From contig CALUUT010000079.1 in NCBI GenBank assembly GCA_944324045.1, forward strand, positions 1 through 40,460: a stretch of 40,460 nucleotides of DNA, written 5' to 3'. The DNA is from an uncultured Desulfovibrionaceae bacterium. Lineage in GTDB: Bacteria > Desulfobacterota > Desulfovibrionia > Desulfovibrionales > Desulfovibrionaceae. The position numbers and the translations under genes were made by a program. This document shows, piece by piece, positions 18,334 through 26,335 of this stretch (within the stretch, counting starts at the first letter, position 1; each line of letters opens with the position of its first letter). The notes under the pieces were generated by a model. That model ran no database searches. It had not been told where the DNA came from and saw only the letters and a list, made by a program, of their open reading frames with translations.

Positions 18334-19374
18334 TTGTCCCTTAAACTCTCGCGCAAATCATCCGGAAAAACCATTGCAGCCGTGGGCGGAGCTGTCAGTA
18401 CAGGCACTCTGCCCCGCGGCGGAAGCGTCGCGCCGAGAGGAAACGTCGCAAAAAATCAACGCTCGTCATACAGCGCCGCGCTCAGCGAAAAAAACAGCGG
18501 AGCTCTGATAAAAAAGATCAAAGCTCTGATCCGGCTTCCCTTGAGCATAAAAAAACAGCCGGCCGTATCCGGCGAAGCGTCCAGTTCCCATGAATCAATA
18601 GCCCAAGCGCAATCTCGAAAGTCCTTTGTTTTTGCGCTGAGCTTCGCCCAGCTTCTGGGAGTTGGGGCAATACTGGCCTTGCTTTTGATATGGGCCTTTT
18701 TCCTGGGAATCCTTATGGGACGGGGCATGGAAAATTCTCTTCCCATGCTGGCGGAAAATTCCCAGCAATCCGCTTTGCCGCAAAGCGACGCTACGCAATC
18801 CGCCGCGCCCGCGGACGGCGCCCATAACGCAAAGCCCTCCCAAAACGTCATTCTCATGCCGGAGGATTTGCGCTTTCTCAACGACCTTGAACAAAACCCC
18901 TCTTCAGCGGATGTGCTGACGTCAACGCCGCTTCCCACTGATATTCCCCAACTGACCGCCGTACAGCGAAAGGTGTCCGAAGCGTCCGTTCAAAACGCCA
19001 CTCCGCCTTTTGCCATGCAGCCCGAGCAACAGGAACGGCAGACGGCTTCGCCACAACAGACGGCGCCCCGGGAAGAAAACGACGACAGGACGACGGCGTC
19101 CCGGCCTCCGCAAAATCCGGCTCTTCCTCAATTCGAATATGTTTTTCAGGTCGCGGCAAGCACAGACATGCAATCTGTCCAGGCATTGCGGGCCAGACTG
19201 CAAAAAGCCGGTCTGCATGCGTCTGTCGAACACGCTGTAAAAAATAACGCTCCCCTGTACAGGGTTCTTGTTACGCTGCGCGGAAGCCAGAAAGATTCCC
19301 AGGCATTACGCGCCAGACTTGAGCAGTTGCATCTGCAAAACAGCTTTCTCAGATCAAAAAAGAATCTTCAATAA
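18334..19374 (+). CDS. SPOR-domain single-pass membrane protein
   Basis: A 346-residue bitopic protein. Residues about 1-95 are basic and cytoplasmic. A transmembrane helix lies at about 98-128 (FVFALSFAQLLGVGAILALL). A Gln/Pro/Ala-rich low-complexity linker follows to about 265. The C-terminal SPOR domain (about 267-340) contains YVFQVAASTDMQSVQALRARL and YRVLVTLRGSQKDSQALRARL. SPOR domains bind denuded septal peptidoglycan, so a role at the division site is likely. The start is uncertain: a TTG at 18334 with only a weak GAGA upstream is the longest sensible choice, and no in-frame ATG precedes the membrane helix. It follows argS directly. Confidence 0.85.
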   Translation: MSLKLSRKSSGKTIAAVGGAVSTGTLPRGGSVAPRGNVAKNQRSSYSAALSEKNSGALIKKIKALIRLPLSIKKQPAVSGEASSSHESIAQAQSRKSFVFALSFAQLLGVGAILALLLIWAFFLGILMGRGMENSLPMLAENSQQSALPQSDATQSAAPADGAHNAKPSQNVILMPEDLRFLNDLEQNPSSADVLTSTPLPTDIPQLTAVQRKVSEASVQNATPPFAMQPEQQERQTASPQQTAPREENDDRTTASRPPQNPALPQFEYVFQVAASTDMQSVQALRARLQKAGLHASVEHAVKNNAPLYRVLVTLRGSQKDSQALRARLEQLHLQNSFLRSKKNLQ

Positions 19375-19391
19375 TCCGGAACTCCCCTCAT

Positions 19392-20357
19392 ATGCTGACT
19401 ATCCTTATCGCCTTATGTATCGGCATCGGCATCGGTTATGCGTTGAAAAAACGCCCTGTGGTCATACATGCCGCCGACATATGCGCCAAGTGGCTGGTAT
19501 GTTTGCTCTTGCTGAGCCTGGGGCTCAGTATTGGCGGAAACGCTTCAATACTGGATCAATTCAAGGTGATAGGCGTCGCCACCTTGTTCATTTGCATAGG
19601 AAGCACAGCCGGCAGCGCGGTTGCAGGCTGGGGCATGTTCAAATTATTCTTTAAAAAGGATCAGGCCGCTGACCGCTTGCGCCAGACCGCAAACGGGGCC
19701 GGCCGTACTGCGCGCAACTCCGGCGCGGCCGTATCAGGCGCAGCCAAGGGCGCTCTTAAAAATTGCGCGCTCATTCTTCTCATGTTCATTATCGGCGTCG
19801 GCATCGGTTTGAGCAATGCGAAAATCCTCAAAAACATTCCTGAAAACTCGCCTGAAATCATTCTGCATGTGCTTTTGCTCATGGTGGGCGTCGGCATCGG
19901 CAGAGCGCCTCAAACGTGGCGTTCCGTAGGAAGCATGGGATTGAAAATATTTCTGGTTCCCCTGGCGGCAATCATAGGCTCTCTTGCCGGCGCCGTCGTC
20001 ATATCTCCCCTCATTCCAGAATTCAGCATCCCCCATATCCTTGCTGTGGCGTCAGGATTCGGCTATTACAGCCTCGCCAGCATCATTATTTCCGCCAAAG
20101 GCCTGTCCGTGCTCGGCACTATCTCGCTTTTATGCAATTTACTGCGTGAACTCAGCGCCATCATGCTGATTCCCATCATCTTGCGCGTCTTCGGCCCGCT
20201 GGGCACGATATCCGCCGCAGGAGCGACCTCCATGGACACGGCGCTGCCCTTCATCGCACAACAGACCAGCTCCAAATACGCCATTCTCGCCATAATAAAC
20301 GGCACGGTGCTGACGCTTGTCGTTCCATTTCTTGTCCCGCTGGTTCTCAGCCTGTAG
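19392..20357 (+). CDS. lysO: Lysine exporter LysO family membrane protein
   Basis: A 321-residue polytopic membrane protein of the YbjE/LysO (DUF340) family. It begins with hydrophobic MLTILIALCIGIGIGYALKK, contains paired homologous blocks (LLLLSLGLSIGGN and LLLMVGVGIGRAP), and has the diagnostic SGFGYYSLASI and AGATSMDTALPFIA. E. coli LysO exports lysine and the analogue thialysine. A basic linker of about 38 residues (86-123) splits the two halves and makes this protein slightly longer than the E. coli one. It starts 17 bases after the SPOR gene and is the last gene before a terminator. Export of lysine is inferred from family membership. Confidence 0.87.
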   Translation: MLTILIALCIGIGIGYALKKRPVVIHAADICAKWLVCLLLLSLGLSIGGNASILDQFKVIGVATLFICIGSTAGSAVAGWGMFKLFFKKDQAADRLRQTANGAGRTARNSGAAVSGAAKGALKNCALILLMFIIGVGIGLSNAKILKNIPENSPEIILHVLLLMVGVGIGRAPQTWRSVGSMGLKIFLVPLAAIIGSLAGAVVISPLIPEFSIPHILAVASGFGYYSLASIIISAKGLSVLGTISLLCNLLRELSAIMLIPIILRVFGPLGTISAAGATSMDTALPFIAQQTSSKYAILAIINGTVLTLVVPFLVPLVLSL

Positions 20358-20648
20358 ATGGAAAAGCACCTCAGGCAAACTTGCCGTCAAACGCCCTTTT
20401 CCCGCAGTCAAGCCGCCCGCATCTACTGCCTTGCGCCATGCTGCCAGACGGCATGTGCATGTTTAGGATATACGTATGGCTGTCCAATGCATGACACGAA
20501 AATTCAGGACCTGAAGGCTTATACCCCACCCCACGCTTTGAGCCCCTGGATGCCTGCTCCCGAGAGGGACGGAGTTCTTATATCCGACCTGAAGGTCAGG
20601 TGGCTCAAACCACAAAAAAATACAATCATAAAAATAAGTCTACGAAAA
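20358..20648 (+). ncRNA. Structured intergenic element after lysO (candidate small RNA or 3' UTR)
   Basis: No gene is visible in this stretch. It does hold nested complementary arms. An outer stem tttgagcc (20537-20544) pairs with ggctcaaa (20602-20609). Inside it are tccc-GAGA-ggga (20558-20569), with a GNRA-type tetraloop, and acctga-agg-tcaggt (20587-20601). GACCTGAAGG occurs twice (about 20508 and 20586). A terminator follows at 20649, so a defined 3' end is available. It could be a 3'-derived regulatory RNA of the lysO transcript or a relic of a mobile element end; I could not match it to a known family. Confidence 0.35.
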
Positions 20649-20684
20649 TAAAAAAGGCGGCTGTTTCAACAACCGCCTTTTTTA
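20649..20684. terminator. Bidirectional intrinsic terminator
   Basis: taaaaaaggcggctgtt (from 20649) pairs with aacaaccgccttttttat (to 20684) around a short tca loop, with one G-U pair in the stem. A- and T-runs on the two flanks let it end both the argS-SPOR-lysO unit and the converging TPR gene. Confidence 0.87.
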
Positions 20685-20701
20685 TCGAAAAAGCATGCCT
20701 G

Positions 20702-21388
20702 TTATTCTTTCTTGCCGCCCGGGATTTTCGCCCGCATCCTCTCCGCCTGGGCTCTGTAAAAATTCGCATCAGCCCCACTTTCAAATGTTTCCTTGGCCAG
20801 TAATTCATACGCGGTCGCGGCGCGCTCAAAATCGCCGGCTCTTTCAGCGGCCGCCGCAAACTGCAGGCGGACCAGAGGAATCAGCGGTTTTTCAACAGTA
20901 GTGGACAGACGCTCCAGCATGGCCACAGCGTCCGCTTCTTTGCCGGCGTCAAGCAGCGCGCCGGCAGCAGCCAGACGCGCGATGGAAGAAAGAGGCCCAG
21001 TCATGCGCTGTGCGGCATTGTCCCATAAACCGGCGGCCTGAGCATCTTTTTCCATTTCTTGCGCCGTGAGCGCCGATTCAAGGAAAATAGCGCCGGCCAT
21101 ACTATCCGGCGCCGACTTGCTGAGCGCCTCCAGTGTTTTTAACCGCTCTTCGCCTTTTTGGGTGACAATCGCCAACCCAAGATCAAAATGCGCCTGCTCG
21201 CGTTGCTTTGCGCTATGCCACTTCCAAATCCCCAATGCGGCTATGATGACCACGACAGCCACCACAACGCCGGCAATGGCCCGGGCATGATCTAAAAACC
21301 ATTGAAAGAGCGGCGTCGCTTCGCTTCCCACATCAGCCCGAAGGCTTTCCAGAAATTTAGGATCCTGCAAGTTGCCAGGTTGCGCCAT
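20702..21388 (-). CDS. Membrane-anchored tetratricopeptide-repeat protein (YfgM-like)
   Basis: A 228-residue protein. A short cytoplasmic N-terminus is followed by one transmembrane helix (about 38-56, Val/Ala-rich) and then a helical repeat region. That region contains AHFDLGLAIVTQKGEERLKT, AARLAAAGALLDAGKEADAVAML-type and FERAATAYELLAK segments. This matches the YfgM-type TPR-like family that sits with periplasmic chaperones or BamB in other bacteria. A longer frame extends to 21571, but the ATG at 21388 has GGAGG five bases upstream and starts the conserved part. It is divergent from proA. Its exact role is unknown. Confidence 0.8.
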   Translation of the reverse strand: MAQPGNLQDPKFLESLRADVGSEATPLFQWFLDHARAIAGVVVAVVVIIAALGIWKWHSAKQREQAHFDLGLAIVTQKGEERLKTLEALSKSAPDSMAGAIFLESALTAQEMEKDAQAAGLWDNAAQRMTGPLSSIARLAAAGALLDAGKEADAVAMLERLSTTVEKPLIPLVRLQFAAAAERAGDFERAATAYELLAKETFESGADANFYRAQAERMRAKIPGGKKE

Positions 21389-21720
21389 GTATCCTCCGAA
21401 AATACGTTGATTGTCCCTCAAACAGGGTTCTTCTTGTATCCAAAAATATCCGGCAGAACGAGCTTTCTCCCGTCCTGCAAAATCAGCAAACGCTGTTTTT
21501 TGTGCAATGAAGTCCACTCTTTTACGCATGACATGGCAAAAAGTAAAGAAGACTCCCAAACAGCGCGACATAACGCCCTTTACTGATTCCTAAAGGCCAT
21601 GCCGAACCCCATATGTGTCCGGCCGCACGAAGGGTTTTCGCTTTATTATTGATTTTTACCTCAAAATTAACCATAACAGCTTTGGCGTCGCATTCTTAAA
21701 GCAAGAACCCGGGAGAAACC
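21389..21720. other. 332-base divergent intergenic region (TPR gene / proA)
   Basis: No convincing gene is visible. It must contain the promoters of both flanking genes. The best plus-strand candidate is described separately (21649-21677). The minus-strand frame here is only an upstream extension of the TPR gene without family similarity. Confidence 0.5.
21649..21677 (+). promoter_or_regulatory. Candidate sigma-70 promoter of proA
   Basis: TTGATT (21649-21654) and CATAAC (21672-21677) are 17 bases apart, each a 4/6 match to consensus. They lie 44 bases before the proA ATG, whose own GGGAGAAACC ribosome site is at 21711-21720. Confidence 0.4.
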
Positions 21721-22995
21721 ATGAGCCTGAATGACTACCTTTTACGCCTTGGCAAAAACGCCAAACAGGCGTCGCGTCTCATGCGGGAGGCAAACGCTGA
21801 AAAAAAGAACCGCGCTCTGCGCATTCTTGCGGAGAGCCTGGAAAAAGAAAAAGAAGCCATTTTCAGCGCAAACGCGCAGGATATCGCCGCCGCGCGGCAG
21901 AATGGCCTTGACCAGGCAAAATTGAACAGATTGACCCTGACCCCGGAGATCATACATGAGATGGCGGCCGCATGCCGGCATGTCGCAGACATGCCTGACC
22001 CCATTGGGGCCCTTGACGCGCAGTGGCAGCAGCCAAACGGCATTCTTGTAGGCCGCATGCGCGTGCCTCTCGGCGTCATCGCCATGATTTTCGAATCCAG
22101 ACCCAATGTGGTCATCGACGCTTCAATTCTGTGCCTTAAGGCCGGCAATGCCGTTATCCTGCGCGGCGGCTCCGAAGCGCACCACTCAAACCAGCGCCTT
22201 GCTGCGCTGACGCATCAGGCCCTGGAAGCCGCGGGACTGCCCGCCGAAGCCGCTCAGGTGGTCAATGTCACAGACAGAGAAGCCGTGCGCGGCCTGTGCA
22301 AACTCAATAAATACATCGACGTCATCATTCCCCGCGGCGGCCCAAACCTCATCCGTCTGGTTTCCGAAGAGGCGACCATGCCGGTTCTGAAACACGACAA
22401 AGGCGTGTGTCATCTGTATGTTGACAAGGATGCGGACCTTGATATGGCCCTCAATTTGACCTTCAACAGCAAAGTGCAACGCCCGGCGACATGCAACAGC
22501 CTGGAATGCCTTCTTGTCCATGCGGATATAGCGTCCCGTTTTCTCCCCATGGTCGGGGAAAAACTTGGAAAGTCAGGCGTCATATTCAAGGCATGTCCCG
22601 CCGCCGCCGCTTTTTTGAAAGATCATGCGCCAAACGCGCAGATTCAGGACATGCAGCCGGAAGACTTCGGCAAGGAATATCTTTCCCTTATTCTGGCTGT
22701 GAACATCGTCCATGACATGGATGAGGCAATCGCCTATATCGACGAGTTCGGTTCAAATCATACTGAAGTCATATGCACCAATAATTATTCCCATGCCATG
22801 GACTTTCTGCGGCGCGTGGATGCGTCCATGGTCGCTGTGAACGCTTCCGTAAGACTGAATGACGGCGGCCAGCTTGGGCTTGGCGCGGAAATAGGGATCA
22901 GCACGACAAAACTTCATGCATACGGCCCCATGGGAATCAAGGAACTCACTACGACAAAATTCACCGTCATGGGAACAGGGCAGATACGTTGCTGA
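21721..22995 (+). CDS. proA: Glutamate-5-semialdehyde dehydrogenase (gamma-glutamyl phosphate reductase)
   Basis: A 424-residue NADPH-dependent reductase of the second step of proline synthesis, converting gamma-glutamyl phosphate to glutamate semialdehyde. Landmarks are MIFESRPNVVIDASILCLKAGN, the catalytic Cys258 in RPATCNSLECLL, and the C-terminal VNASVRLNDGGQLGLGAEIGIST. GGGAG lies upstream of the ATG. nadD starts one base after the stop, so the pair is co-transcribed. The partner kinase gene proB is not in the window. Confidence 0.96.
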   Translation: MSLNDYLLRLGKNAKQASRLMREANAEKKNRALRILAESLEKEKEAIFSANAQDIAAARQNGLDQAKLNRLTLTPEIIHEMAAACRHVADMPDPIGALDAQWQQPNGILVGRMRVPLGVIAMIFESRPNVVIDASILCLKAGNAVILRGGSEAHHSNQRLAALTHQALEAAGLPAEAAQVVNVTDREAVRGLCKLNKYIDVIIPRGGPNLIRLVSEEATMPVLKHDKGVCHLYVDKDADLDMALNLTFNSKVQRPATCNSLECLLVHADIASRFLPMVGEKLGKSGVIFKACPAAAAFLKDHAPNAQIQDMQPEDFGKEYLSLILAVNIVHDMDEAIAYIDEFGSNHTEVICTNNYSHAMDFLRRVDASMVAVNASVRLNDGGQLGLGAEIGISTTKLHAYGPMGIKELTTTKFTVMGTGQIRC

Positions 22996-22996
22996 T

Positions 22997-23701
22997 ATGA
23001 TTCCGTTACGCTACACGCAATGCACAGGCATAGCCATAATCGGCGGCACATTTAATCCGGTGCATATCGGTCATCTGCGCCTGGCGCTTGAAGTTTCTGA
23101 AGCCCTGGCGGGCGTCCGCACCGAACTGGTGCCCTGCGCCGTGCCGCCGCACAAAGAAAAAAAAGGCGTACTGCCCTTCAAACTTCGGCATGCCATGCTG
23201 CGCGCCTCCATAGAAAACCTGCCGAACATTTTTGTTAATGATCTTGAAGGAAAACGGGCGGGACCTTCATTTACCTATGATACGCTTGCGGCATATAATG
23301 AAGCGCTTCACGGAAAAAAGGAGAATATTTTCTTTTGCCTGGGGCTTGGGGATTTCATGCTGCTCAATACGTGGCATAAAGGGCTGGAACTTCCCGACTT
23401 GGCACAGCTCGTCATTATCCCACGCGGCCGGGAAAAACTGGAAGACTTCGCCCACACTGTCCGGTCCTTCTGGCCTGAAAGCAAAGAATGTCCCGGGGAG
23501 ACGCCTTTCACAAAGACGTGTCTTCTGCGAGATGGGAAAAAAGTCCATGCGCTTTCTTTGCCCCGTTTGGAACTGAGTTCGTCATTTATACGATCCCGCT
23601 GGAGAAGCGGACGAAATCTGGCTTTTTTAATGCCGGATCAGGCATTGCGCTTGCTTTATCAGCATAAAGATATTGTAATGCGTCACTGGAACAGCGAGTA
23701 G
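22997..23701 (+). CDS. nadD: Nicotinate-nucleotide adenylyltransferase
   Basis: A 234-residue nucleotidyltransferase that makes nicotinate adenine dinucleotide in NAD synthesis. The ATP-binding GGTFNPVHIGHLRLALE is at about residues 16-32, and PHKEKKGVLPFKLRHAML follows. The C-terminal SSSFIRSRWRSGRNLAFLMPDQ matches the S-x-x-x-I-R phosphate-binding block. The frame is open into proA, but the ATG at 22997, one base after the proA stop, begins the conserved region. It is translationally close to proA and followed 62 bases later by a TPR gene. Confidence 0.94.
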   Translation: MIPLRYTQCTGIAIIGGTFNPVHIGHLRLALEVSEALAGVRTELVPCAVPPHKEKKGVLPFKLRHAMLRASIENLPNIFVNDLEGKRAGPSFTYDTLAAYNEALHGKKENIFFCLGLGDFMLLNTWHKGLELPDLAQLVIIPRGREKLEDFAHTVRSFWPESKECPGETPFTKTCLLRDGKKVHALSLPRLELSSSFIRSRWRSGRNLAFLMPDQALRLLYQHKDIVMRHWNSE

Positions 23702-23763
23702 CGGCTTTCCTTCTAAAATAAACAGGAACCGCCGCACTATTTGATGAAAAGGATTATCGCGCC

Positions 23764-24594
23764 ATGCCCCCCCAGGCCGCTGCCCCACGAACCATAAAAG
23801 AAAATTTGGCGCGAGCCAAAGCCTACCTCAGACGCGACGAGTGCATCCGCTCTTTGGAAGCCGCCAAGACTGCAATTGATGCGTACATACCCTGCCTTCC
23901 CCGTCTTACCAGAGAAAACAGATTCAGTATTGAAGTCTTGATACTCGAATATGTGCGCGATCTCAACAAGCACCCCCATATCAGAAATGTTTTTCTATCG
24001 CGGAAAATAACAAAAGAACCCTTTATCGTTTTTGCCAGAGGCAAGGAAAACGCCTTGTCGTTGCTTCTTGAGGCGCTTCGGCAAACTCTGGAAAATGAAC
24101 GCGACAAGGAGGCAAAGCGAAAACAGGAGGAAGAAAAAAAACGAAAGGAAACTTTGCTGGCGACAGGGCAAAAGCTGCTTGACAATGGAGAATTTCCGCG
24201 CGGAAAAGCCGTGCTCAGACGTTATATGGAAGAATGCGGCAATGCGCCGGATGCTGTCCTGGATGTGGGGGAAAGGCTGCTCAAGGCGCAACTTTATATG
24301 GAAGCCGCCGATGTATTTGAAAAATCCATCGAGCTGTATCCCACTAACGTAAAAGGATATGCCGGGGCGCTCAAAGCGTATACAGAGATGAACGACTACG
24401 ACAACACGGAAAAAACATATATACGCACACTGCGGCAATTTGGAGCGCATCCGCGCACCCTGCTGAATATGGCCAAATTTTATTTACGGCACGGCAAAAA
24501 AGAAAAAGCATACGAGTTTGCTCTGCGCGCGTTGGACAAGGATCCCGCTCTTGCCGAAGCCAAAGAAATTGTGGAAACGGTCTACAGCCATTGA
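23764..24594 (+). CDS. Tetratricopeptide-repeat protein of unknown function
   Basis: A 276-residue soluble protein with no signal peptide. The N-terminal about 110 residues contain PRTIKENLARAKAYLRRDECIRSLEAAK, a TPR-like pair, and then a sequence with no family I recognise. A highly charged Lys/Glu/Arg coiled coil follows (about 115-135, EKRKQEEEKKRKE-like). Three or four TPR motifs reach to the end, such as AADVFEKSIELYPTN and KAYEFALRALDKDPALAEA. TPRs are protein-binding scaffolds. Seven consecutive C residues (23767-23773) lie directly after the start codon. It follows nadD by 62 bases and may share its transcript. No function should be assigned. Confidence 0.8.
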   Translation: MPPQAAAPRTIKENLARAKAYLRRDECIRSLEAAKTAIDAYIPCLPRLTRENRFSIEVLILEYVRDLNKHPHIRNVFLSRKITKEPFIVFARGKENALSLLLEALRQTLENERDKEAKRKQEEEKKRKETLLATGQKLLDNGEFPRGKAVLRRYMEECGNAPDAVLDVGERLLKAQLYMEAADVFEKSIELYPTNVKGYAGALKAYTEMNDYDNTEKTYIRTLRQFGAHPRTLLNMAKFYLRHGKKEKAYEFALRALDKDPALAEAKEIVETVYSH

Positions 24595-24807
24595 GCATAT
24601 CTCCAAATTAGGACAAAAATATAGCCATTTGCAACTATGCAATCAATTCCTTTTCTTCGTATACAGTCTCTCTTCATTAAACAAAAATTTGTCAGATATG
24701 CTTCATAGCGTAAATATATTTTTATTTTAAAATTATACTGTTCGACAACATGCAAATATTTTTTTTACATAGATTCAGTGCACATATTTTTCATCGTCCA
24801 CATATGC

Positions 24808-24835
24808 TTGACAAAATTTATATATCTCATAATAT
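24808..24835 (+). promoter_or_regulatory. Candidate promoter of the small Cys-rich protein gene
   Basis: TTGACA (24808-24813) is a perfect -35 box. TAATAT (24830-24835) at 16-base spacing is a 4/6 -10 match. The expected start point (about 24842) lies just before the palindrome at 24865-24880. Confidence 0.5.
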
Positions 24836-24864
24836 CAAATATTGTTATAATATGTGAAGCGTAA

Positions 24865-24880
24865 TCATCATAGATGATGA
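24865..24880. promoter_or_regulatory. Operator-like palindrome downstream of the promoter
   Basis: TCATCAT-AG-ATGATGA is a perfect inverted repeat with 7-base arms, placed about 25 bases after the predicted transcription start. The position suits repression by a dimeric regulator. The regulator is unknown. Confidence 0.4.
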
Positions 24881-24969
24881 AATCAGGGCCGTCATACAAA
24901 TATCAACCGCAAAATGTATAATCAAAATAGCCCGCCAGCCAGTTAAAACAAAAAACGGGAGTTGCTGCT

Positions 24970-25257
24970 ATGAAACGTATCCTTTTGAGTATGGGTTTTT
25001 GTATTTGCGTATTTCTGAGTACAGCGGCTTTTGCCCAAACAGAACAAGCTGCTCCGTCCACTGCCAATGCGGCGACGCCGTCTGATACGGCGGCCGTTTC
25101 CCAAAAAGCGTATTCAGGAAACAAACGGAATCATATTTTTCATAAATTGGGGTGCAGATACTACAACTGCAAAACCTGTACGGAACGGTTCGACACGCCT
25201 CAGGAGGCTCAGGCCGCCGGCTACATTCCATGTAAAATATGCATGAAAGCATCATAA
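24970..25257 (+). CDS. Small secreted Cys/His-rich protein with Ada-like metal-binding motif
   Basis: A 95-residue protein with a signal peptide (hydrophobic residues about 4-22, cleavage near AFA-QTE) and a low-complexity Ala/Thr/Ser linker to about 45. The compact domain has NHIFHKLGC, five Cys (62, 67, 70, 88, 91) and AAGYIPCKICMK. The pattern H-x-x-x-C ... AAGY-x-PC-x-x-C resembles the Zn-binding module of Ada and of the C-terminal tails of some secreted nucleases, here with an additional C-x4-C-x2-C cluster. GGGAG lies upstream of the ATG. It stands alone with its own promoter, palindrome and terminator. A periplasmic or extracellular metal-binding or thiol role is possible; function unknown. 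Confidence 0.82.
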   Translation: MKRILLSMGFCICVFLSTAAFAQTEQAAPSTANAATPSDTAAVSQKAYSGNKRNHIFHKLGCRYYNCKTCTERFDTPQEAQAAGYIPCKICMKAS

Positions 25258-25322
25258 GGCAAACGTCTTGACGGCGTTTATCCGTTTAAAGTTAAACCTC
25301 ATATTGTAATGACTTAATGACA

Positions 25323-25358
25323 AAGGCCGGGCAAATATATTTTGCCCGGCCTTCTTTT
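25323..25358. terminator. Bidirectional intrinsic terminator
   Basis: aaggccgggcaaa (25323-25335) and tttgcccggcctt (25341-25353) form a perfect 13-bp stem with a 5-base loop, followed by cttttat on the plus strand. It ends the small secreted protein gene and the converging ddh gene. Confidence 0.88.
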
Positions 25359-25411
25359 ATGAAAATACGCAAAGTAAGAGGTTGCCCGCTATGAAATGGT
25401 GCGACGTGATT

Positions 25412-26335
25412 TTACACCAGTCTTGCAATATGAGTTTCGCGCTCGCCGGGCAACAGCTTCACGACGGGAACATCGATAAGCGTATAGCATCCGGGAGCAA
25501 GCCTCGTTGCGGCGCGGGCGCACGAAACCAAAACCTGCGCCGTCAGCGCGGGGTTGTTGATACGCATGTCGAAACTCAGACGCTGATTGCTTGTCAACCC
25601 TGAAGCGCCTATGCGCTCCATCAGAACCCCATGCGAATGGTCCGCTGTAAGCGCAAGCTCCATCTCGCTTTTTACTTCCCGAACTTCCAAATCGTCGTGG
25701 GCAAAATACTCATCCGCCTTTATTCTTGCGCGCACCTCATCAAACCGTTCCCCTTCTTCAAGCAGAACATACACCAACCGGGAATGACGTCCGCCTCCGA
25801 CAGGTATGGTTATCGAAGTCGCGTCTTTGACGCCCTGAATGGCGCGAGCGGCGACCGAGTGCCCCATGGAACGGCCTCTTCCAAAATTGGTGAAGGTCGT
25901 ACCGCTGGGCGCCATTGCCTCAAAAAGGGCGCGCAATACGGAATCCGTTCCAGGGTCCCAGCCTGCGGCTGTAATGGAAACAGCGCTGTTTTTTGCGGCG
26001 GTTTCTCCAAGTTTCCGCACCAAAGCGGGAATTTCCGTATGAATGTCAAAACTGTCAACCGTATTGAACCCTTGCTCCAATAATGACGGAACATCCGCCG
26101 GCACATTTCTGGAAGGACCGCATACGATAACGGCATCCGGTTTCCCGACGGCGGCGACAAGGCTGTCCATGTCAGGAAAGTCGGGCAATCCGCGCAAATC
26201 AAAGGGACGCGTGCCCAGGGATTCCCGACGGCGCACAACGCCCAAGCACCGGCAATCAGGCGCAGCCTCAGCCGCTTCGATTGCATACCGGCCAATATTG
26301 CCAAGACCATAAACCGCAACGGTAAACTCTTTCAT
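25412..26335 (-). CDS. ddh: meso-Diaminopimelate D-dehydrogenase, type II
   Basis: A 307-residue NADP-dependent dehydrogenase. The Rossmann block is YGLGNIGRYAIEAAEAAPD (about 8-26). VDSFDIHTEIPAL, ITAAGWDPGTDS, FTNFGRGRSMGHSVA and MRINNPALTAQVLVS follow and match closely the shorter type II enzyme known from Symbiobacterium thermophilum, rather than the longer Corynebacterium type I. The enzyme reversibly aminates tetrahydrodipicolinate to meso-DAP, a one-step route to peptidoglycan and lysine precursor. The ATG at 26335 has AAGGA 7 bases upstream; a TTG codon precedes it. It stands alone between a terminator and a hairpin-rich gap. Type II enzymes can also act on some D-amino acids, so the physiological direction is unproven. 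Confidence 0.9.
   Translation of the reverse strand: MKEFTVAVYGLGNIGRYAIEAAEAAPDCRCLGVVRRRESLGTRPFDLRGLPDFPDMDSLVAAVGKPDAVIVCGPSRNVPADVPSLLEQGFNTVDSFDIHTEIPALVRKLGETAAKNSAVSITAAGWDPGTDSVLRALFEAMAPSGTTFTNFGRGRSMGHSVAARAIQGVKDATSITIPVGGGRHSRLVYVLLEEGERFDEVRARIKADEYFAHDDLEVREVKSEMELALTADHSHGVLMERIGASGLTSNQRLSFDMRINNPALTAQVLVSCARAATRLAPGCYTLIDVPVVKLLPGERETHIARLV

Larger units (their letters stand above)
24595..24969. other. 375-base AT-rich intergenic region
   Basis: No gene is visible. It is distinctly more AT-rich than its neighbours. It carries a promoter with a perfect -35 box (24808-24835) and a 16-base palindrome (24865-24880), both apparently serving the small secreted protein gene at 24970. 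Confidence 0.5.
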
